Source: Smittium culicis (lineage: Eukaryota > Kickxellomycota > Harpellomycetes > Harpellales > Legeriomycetaceae). Taken from it: a stretch of 14,667 nt of DNA. A program made the translations under genes and the position numbers. Under the pieces are notes generated by a model, which worked only from the letters and a program-made list of their open reading frames with translations, ran no database searches and had not been told where the DNA came from. Positions 8,425 to 14,667 of the stretch are shown here, one piece after another. The stretch is taken from NCBI GenBank assembly GCA_001970855.1, contig LSSN01001359.1, positions 1 to 14,667 of the forward strand, given 5' to 3'. Each line of letters begins with the position of its first letter. Positions within the stretch are counted from its first letter, which is position 1.

Positions 8425-11400
8425 ATTGCTATTTAAATGTGCTTACTAAATTTTTAAAAGTTTGTTATTTTACTTTTTAAATATGATCAACAAATTAATT
8501 AGTTGTAATATGAAAATTTTACAGCAAATATATTTTTCAACTTGAATTAAACTAACAGAAAAATAAAAAAATACCTTTAAATTTATTAAATAGTATTAAT
8601 AATCAGTGGATATATGTATTATCCTATTATAAAGATGTATTTTTGTTTATAAACCGCCATTTTGTATCAAAAGTCAATGAAACCATAAATTTTATCACTA
8701 AGGATAATAAAATTCTTTACATACTATATGATTTATATATTAGTTTAAATTTTCAAAACAATTAGAATTTCTGAAATTCAATTTCAACTTTTATAAATTA
8801 TATTATAGACTATTCTCGAAAAATATATTTGAAAATTCCGGCTCAAAATGATAATTTTGAACATCGTTTTATAACCAAATTAAATGATGAGTAAAAAGTG
8901 AATACTTTATTAATAAACAATCATAAAAAAATTTCAAATCTCTTTTTTATTGATGGAATAATTTTAATTCTTAGTTTTTTCCAATTAATAATTAACTAAA
9001 TACAAATTTATAGATTTATTATTGTGTGTATTTTATTTATCTTCCAGGTAAACGATATTTATGCTCAAATACTTATTCACTTGCTTTAGTTTGAATATTG
9101 TTAGTTTAGTTATTTATTTGAATGGTTTAAAACATAGTTTATAAAGAAAATTCTTAATAAATAAAAAAATAACTAAAATTTTATCTTTTAGACATAAAAA
9201 AACATATCTTAGTATTCATGATCTATAAAATAAAATTCAAAGGAAATTATTAAAAAAAAAAAAAATACTAATGTATGAAAATACTCCCGTTTTCACCATG
9301 TGGTTCTCCTTGATTAAATTAATCCTATTTATTATCCAATTATTGTTGTTCCATAGCTCGAATTGACTCCGAGCATAGTTTGAAGTATTAAAGGGTAACA
9401 AATGCTAAAAAATATGTGATAAATTAGTAATATGGGAAATTAATATGATAAATATTTTTAAAAGTTAATAAAACATCAATCATTTATACTGCTATTTAAA
9501 ATATTATAGTGATAAAATTTAATATTATACTGACTATTCTTGAACTGATGCTCAAATAATAAATAAATTATAATATTAATTCTAAAAAAAAAAATCTCAC
9601 AAGGTACTAGTTTAAATTTTAGTAATTGAATCTGTGTGCCTGACCGCTTTTTATTCAAATACAAAAAAATATACAACATTTCAGTTATTTTTTGTTATCT
9701 ATATAGAATACATAGACCTAAAGTATTCTCCAAGGATAAAAGATGTGTAGTTTTATTTTCTTTATTATCTGTAGCCTGAGAACAAATGTTTACATAGTTA
9801 TTTTTATACAATGCTAAACAAAGAAATTTTTAGTTTATTATTTTATTATACCACTGTTATTGCCATAATTTTAAAAATATATTTCCTTTGCTCATATTAT
9901 TTTCTTTCGGTTGCGAAATAAACTATTATTCTGAAAAAGTAAGCCAAGATACACGGTTAATTTTGTTAATTCTTATCCTTATTTGATGTTTACTAAATAA
10001 ATTTTACTATAGGTATTAAAGATTTTTTATTGAAGAATAAAATAAGGGGAATAAATCATCCATAAATCTAAACTATAAATGTAATCAAAAACGAATTAAA
10101 CTCTACTGATATATCAACTAAAATAGTAATAGCAATGCTATCTGTAAACAATTATTGCTCCAGGGAGATAAGCCCTCGGCGAAAATTATAGCAATTTAAA
10201 TCTGAATATAAGTTTATATCGATGATATTAAAATTAAATTCTTTAATTATATAGTGATTAAAAACAAACCTTTTTTTATGTAGTAATCTAAAAAAGAAAT
10301 ATACTTAATTCCAATAAAAGACTTCTTTAAATTTCAAGATTATTTAAACTGATTTTAGGCATTGTTAATATTATTAAATATTTGTATAGAATGTTTAAAC
10401 GATATTACATATAAATAAATGAGTCCTTTCCCAATAGAATTTTTTATTTTATTTCTTTTTATGATTATTTTTCTTTGTTTTAGTGCTGTTTGAGTATATA
10501 TGTCGTATTAAAAACCTACCATCCAATGATATAAAATTATTATGATCTGAAAGAGATAGCACTTGATGTTTTTTTCTCTTTTAAAAAAGAAAATCACAGA
10601 TTTTTTTTTTACAAATTATTTTTTTTTATTCTTACCATATTATTTTATTTATACCTATCATCATCATTATTTTCTCTTTATGAACAACATTTCTTATTAA
10701 TTGTAAGAGATATACATCATCACGAAAAAGGTAAAAAAAACCCCTTCAAGAAATGCTTTTTCAAATCATTATCGGAAATTTTATGTTGGAAAAAAGCTTA
10801 ATAAATAAAATCCAAATTTTAAACTAAAAAAATGAATATTAAAAAACATCTATTATTGAAAAATGAAACACATTTAGTTATGTATCATGTTATAAACGAT
10901 GAAATATTTAGTTAATTTTTAATATCTTTCATTAAATTCACCTAAATAAAAAAAAAACTTTATTCTAATTACATTAAAACTATCTTTAATTCTCAAAAAT
11001 ACTTATCTTTTATTAGTAAGATTTTTTTATTCTAGGAAATACAAAAAACTTGTTTGTAGATTCATAATTAAAAATTAAAAATATATAGGTGATTAAGATT
11101 TTTCACTAAAAAAATTATATAATGTCTAATATAGTATTGATCAAAATTAGATAAACATTATATTATGATATAAATCTTTAAAAAAATCAAATTATACATG
11201 ATATATTTATATTAACCATGTTTTTAATAGTATAAAATAACAAATTATATATTCTATATTAATTTTAAAATATTAACCGGGATAAATTGATGGACATTAA
11301 TTCAAATTAGATAATAAATAAAAATGCATAAATCTTTGTCAATAACAAAATAATGAAAATTCAAATATGATATCAGAATTAAAATATCAGATAGATGAGT

Positions 11401-11439
11401 AATTAAAATATAAAATAGGTTTAAAAATTTATTTGGGTT
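8425..11439. other. Gene-free A+T-rich desert
   Basis: About 3 kb with no gene, RNA gene or large repeat that I can support. Two minus-strand runs look faintly protein-like (9404-9237 and 10304-10068, the second with a G+C-rich patch at 10160-10185). Runs of this length are expected by chance in such A+T-rich DNA, so they are not annotated as genes. Confidence 0.5.
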
Positions 11440-13421
11440 TATTTATAATTAATCTTTACAACTATTAGTATTAGAATGGTAATTAAGTAATAGAACTCTC
11501 GAATTTTGCACTTTATGAGATTTGGGACCCATGATTACACGTTAATTGGGGCTAATTCTTGGTGCAATAGATGCGAAACTATCATTTCTAATATCTTTAT
11601 AAATTTTTATTCCAAAAATTTTCTGACTAATAGTACCTTGGTGACATATTTCAAATAGCTATTTCATTAAATAATTATTAAGCTTAAAAAATTACTAATA
11701 ATTCTTAAAACTATCAATGCTTATGGAATATGTATTTCCTTTTGTGGAATAATGGTAAAATTAAATGAAGTTATAACCAAAATTATCAATATATACCCCT
11801 CTTTGTACCGCAATATCAGAATTTTTTGATTTAAAAATATCTAAGAGATCATCAATTGAACTAATAATAATTATAGATTAAGATAAATTGAAAAAATTTG
11901 AAAGAAAGCCATGAGTGTTCATCGGTGTAGCCTTTTTCAGTCGTTTTCAAAAGAATAAATTTCAAAGAAATTTATTTTTTGGAAAATAATTAGGTAGTGA
12001 TTTCATCACTATACAGCGAAATTCTCTGTTTCTGTAGTAAGGATCAGAATCGCTCAATAGATAATTAATTATAAAATAAGCAAAATCGGGTGATTTTAAT
12101 CGATTTAATCGACATAAAAGAAAATAAACAGAATCCTGAGTGAGATTTTCGGACAAATAGTTAAAATATATCTTCTTATTATGCATATTAGACTTTTATA
12201 CAAAAAATAAGCAAGATTCTAAAATTCTTTTCTAACTAAAAACGAATCCGATGATTCTATCGGTCCAATGTCAAGATTTATGTTTTAATTAAAATAATAA
12301 ATTATAATATATGAATTATAACCTAAACTCATCCCTAAGAATGTGAATCTTTCTGATTGTATGTAAATGAACATTTTATAATCTTTAAAATCTATATCTT
12401 CAGAAGTTTCCGTGAGAGCTCCGGTTTTATTCCATGCATTTAAACTGCTTATCAGCTTAAATTATCTACTATAAACACTAAAACACAATCTTTAAACACT
12501 CAGAATCTTTTTATCGGGGTTTTGAAGTTTTTTGGGGAAAAATTGTAAAAAGACTAATATATAATTTCAAAACTGGATATTATTTTAATAGCTGGTAGTA
12601 TCTTTAATTCTTTTTCTTGATTAAATGATTACCGGCTTATCTAGATCGTTATTATCTTCTCCGGTTCTTGCTCCATTTATAGATAATGGCTGAAAGTAGC
12701 AGAGGGAATTTTATCTTAGTAGATAAACAACTTTTTTACCAGAATCAGATCTTATTATTTGAATTTCTCTTTGATTATCGTCCAGAGTGAGTTGATATTC
12801 GCTTGAATTTTGCTTCACGGTGTATAACTGAGTTCTTGAAATTATACATCCGAAGCCAAAAAGATGAAAAGGACAAAATTAGAAGCTAGCAATTAAATGA
12901 TGATGTGTTTTTGATTCCTGCGATTTGATAAGCTTATGGTAGTATGCTAACATTTTTAATGATTTTTTTCATTTTATCGTATGACAATATAAATTTATCA
13001 TTTCCAATAGACCGTCCTAACCTTGATATGAATAGAGTATATTATATTATCCATTCTAAGTCTAAATTTGATATCCTTTTACCAAAGTCGGTAAAAAATT
13101 TTCAATTCTGATTTTATCTACTCAACCAAAATTATAAAATCAGGTAGCGCTGAAAGATCTAATAGCTTGTTATGTAATCATTTTTTTTAAAAGTAATAAT
13201 AGTAGTTTAAATATTTGTATTATTTAGTATATATTGTAAGCTTTTGTATCTTTATTAAAAATATGAATTCAACTCATTAATAGTTTAAATTTATTTTAAT
13301 TTGGTGTACTGAAGGGTGGCGAGATTTTTTCAATGAATATGTATACTTGTATAAATTTACCGTATCGATTGTTTCCGATTAAAAATTTAGACACCTTTAA
13401 ATCTCAAATTAGCTTTAGCAT
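11440..13421 (-). pseudogene. Decayed protein-coding gene of unknown family
   Basis: Reading leftward from an ATG at 13421, one protein-like segment follows another with in-frame stops and frame changes between them. At 13421-13296 there are 42 codons with one internal stop (GKFIQVYIFIEKISPPF). Around 13020-12935 a second frame gives GRSIGNDKFILSYDKMKK. From about 12880 to 12190 a third frame has only about nine stops in some 230 codons (LYTVKQNSSEYQLTLDD, FKDYKMFIYIQSERFTF). From 12186 to 11440 the next frame gives SPDFAYFIINYLLSDSDPYY, NSDIAVQRGVYIDNFGYNF and VIMGPKSHKVQNSRVLLL, again interrupted. Many of the stops could be C-to-T changes at Gln or Arg codons. The region has visibly more G+C than the desert to its left. 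No domain is recognised. An alternative is a functional intron-rich gene: a good acceptor (TGCTACTTTCAG at about 12690) argues for introns, but stops inside otherwise coherent runs argue for decay. Confidence 0.5.
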
Positions 13422-13626
13422 TTTAATTGATTAATATTTCATATATTATTAAGTTTCACTGTAATTCCGAATAAATTCTGTGTACTGATACTATCTGTTT
13501 CGCTAAATTAAGATTGTGATGGTGATTTTTAATAATAAAATTCTTGATCGATATCTCAGGAATTTTACAGATAAATAAAATTCAATTTCGACAAATAAAT
13601 AGTAGTGTAAATAATGGAACTTTATA

Positions 13627-13654
13627 GAACTTTCTAGAATGTTCCGGAATATTC
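13627..13654. promoter_or_regulatory. Heat-shock element, six perfect alternating units
   Basis: Three GAA and three TTC triplets alternate with exact 2-bp spacing (GAA at 13627, 13637 and 13647; TTC at 13632, 13642 and 13652). This is the pattern GAAnnTTCnnGAAnnTTC extended to six units, the canonical binding site for trimers of heat-shock factor (HSF). It stands out sharply from the A+T-rich background. The element is symmetric, so strand is not defined. The TATA box at 13908 suggests rightward transcription; the decayed gene starts about 200 bp to the left. Confidence 0.9.
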
Positions 13655-13674
13655 AGATATTATCAGCAGCAATG

Positions 13675-13708
13675 TTCTAGAATGTTAGAAAACGTTCTAG
13701 AGCATTTC
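13675..13708. promoter_or_regulatory. Second, imperfect heat-shock element
   Basis: TTC at 13675 and GAA at 13680 form a perfect TTCnnGAA pair. A further TTC at 13695 is followed by an imperfect GAG and TTT in the right spacing. Together with the first element this gives an HSF-binding cluster of about 80 bp. Confidence 0.65.
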
Positions 13709-13788
13709 CAAAATTTCATATCGATTTTTAATTTTTCTTACGCAATAATTTTACATGTTCATATTTTTAACATTGATAACGATTTTAT

Positions 13789-13822
13789 TTTGATTACTAA
13801 TCAAGTTTGATAGGTAATCAAA
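13789..13822. promoter_or_regulatory. 34-bp imperfect palindrome with a TTACTAA core
   Basis: TTTGATTAC (13789-13797) pairs with GTAATCAAA (13814-13822), and the inner ATCAA pairs with TTGAT, giving 14 of 16 pairs around a 2-bp centre. The left arm begins TGATTACTAATCA, itself a 13-bp palindrome containing TTACTAA, the site bound by fungal Yap1-type bZIP factors. It sits between the heat-shock elements and the TATA box, so a dimeric activator site is plausible. The factor is inference. Confidence 0.5.
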
Positions 13823-13907
13823 CAGTTTTTTTTCTATAGCTGTCTTTTTAGTTTATTCTGTAGTTTTTCTTTGAAGTTTATGACCTAAAATCAAGAAACG
13901 AAAAATG

Positions 13908-13917
13908 TATAAAAAGG
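13908..13917 (+). promoter_or_regulatory. TATA box of a putative heat-inducible rightward transcript
   Basis: TATAAAAAGG is a strong core-promoter match, about 250 bp to the right of the main heat-shock element. Transcription would start near 13935-13950. No ATG-led reading frame of useful length follows in the window. Confidence 0.6.
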
Positions 13918-14667
13918 TTACGTTTTTCTTGTCTTGAATTCGACATTTAGTATTTTGTACACTTTCTATCAAGTAATAAACAAATATCTTTATAGTTAAT
14001 AAAACTTTTGACTTCACTTGCCTTTCACTCTTGTAACCCAGATCTTGACAAGTAGATTTAAGTTTTTATCTAATTCAAAGTTAGTTTTATTAATCAATTT
14101 TTTGGCTTTTGAAAACTTTTCGGTATTCTGTTGATATTTTTTTTAAAATTTCTAACTTAGTTTCAGAATTATTTTACCAGATGTTTTTTCTACTTGAATT
14201 ATGTATACAATACTATTTCTTGTGTTTTTTGCTTTTTATTTTGCAAAAAAAAAAAAAAAACATCGCTAGCTTAGTATAAGTTATAATTTCTATTAATTTA
14301 TGGCTTTTTATTTAGTTTTTACCTCGAATTTCGAAATTCTGAAATTGTAAGCCTACTTTAAGCCATTAAATTTTTTTGATTTTTTAACAAAAAAATTTAA
14401 ATAATGTAATTTTTAATCATTGTTTTTACCCGAATGATATAGTTATACACTTTATCTTGTTTAAATAATAAATATTTATGAACATGCTAAACACACCCTA
14501 TAAACTATAAACTCATTTTTATTTATTATTTTATTAGTGAAATAATTTAGATTAATAATTATTTTTAATTTGCGGTGTTTATTTTTTATGTCTTATTTAC
14601 TACTCGATTATAATTGATAGTTCAAAAGTCTGTCATAATGTATTTGATTTTCATATATAAATTTCAA
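13918..14667 (+). other. Putative 5' leader, leader intron or non-coding transcript downstream of the heat-shock promoter
   Basis: About 750 bp with no coding frame. 13950-14035 is relatively C- and A-rich on the plus strand (for example ACTTGCCTTTCACTCTTG), like an untranslated leader, and is followed by GTAACC, a possible donor at 14034. From there the DNA is T-rich, as expected of an intron, with a 16-nt A run at 14245-14260. The product, probably a chaperone or other stress protein if coding, would start beyond the right edge; a non-coding heat-induced RNA is the alternative. Confidence 0.35.

Noticed and set aside
10068..10304. Minus-strand run of 79 codons with one internal stop and a G+C-rich patch (RRGLISLEQ)
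   Set aside because: It looks faintly coding, but without a start, splice sites or recognisable similarity it cannot be separated from chance; the same applies to the run at 9404-9237.
11962..12186. Stand-alone 74-codon minus-strand gene starting at an ATG
   Set aside because: The same frame continues to show protein-like sequence past its stop for another 500 bp, and a related frame lies upstream, so it is treated as part of the decayed gene.
13905..13937. Tiny frame ATG TAT AAA AAG at the TATA box
   Set aside because: Ten codons only; the bases are better read as the TATAAAAAGG core promoter.
1..14667. tRNA, rRNA, CRISPR array, riboswitch or complete transposon
   Set aside because: I looked for T-loop and acceptor motifs, regularly spaced repeats and transposase-like frames on both strands and saw none.

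Overview
This is nuclear DNA from a very A+T-rich eukaryote. The evidence is a Tudor-SN gene with full eukaryotic architecture, a gene that only reads through if seven GT..AG introns of about 90-180 nt are removed, TATA boxes about 45-65 nt upstream of predicted start codons, AATAAA-type 3' signals and a classical heat-shock element. The combination of Tudor-SN, a secreted DM9-repeat protein, short introns and long A+T-rich spacers would fit an early-diverging (zoosporic, zygomycete or gut-symbiont) fungus. That placement is inference; an invertebrate or another protist is not excluded.

Layout. At 1-2313 (+) lies the 3' part of a Tudor-SN/SND1 gene, open at the left edge and intronless here. 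Convergent to it, at 2673-4580 (-), is an eight-exon gene that I rebuilt exon by exon. It encodes a 337-residue acidic, Ser-rich protein with a central coiled coil and no family I recognise. At 5543-5838 (+) there may be a two-exon gene for a 53-residue cationic secreted peptide. At 6145-6723 (-) is a secreted protein with two DM9 (DUF3421) repeats.

From about 6800 to 11400 the sequence is extremely A+T-rich, with no gene I can support. It holds a tandem heptamer array (8278-8305) and a small cluster of inverted and direct repeats (8361-8424). At about 11440-13421 (-) the G+C content rises and long protein-like stretches appear, broken by in-frame stops and frame changes. I read this as a decayed gene of unknown family. 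At 13627-13708 there is a dense heat-shock element, followed by a 34-bp imperfect palindrome and a TATA box (13908-13917) pointing right. This looks like a stress-inducible promoter whose coding region lies beyond the window or after a leader intron.

Nothing indicates an operon-like or defence-type system. The genes are separate transcription units. The points most worth a second look are the heat-shock promoter with no visible product, the eight-exon gene with a 25-nt micro-exon and a weak donor, the possible cationic secreted peptide, and the decayed gene beside the heat-shock element. No computation was run; compositional and similarity statements are by eye.
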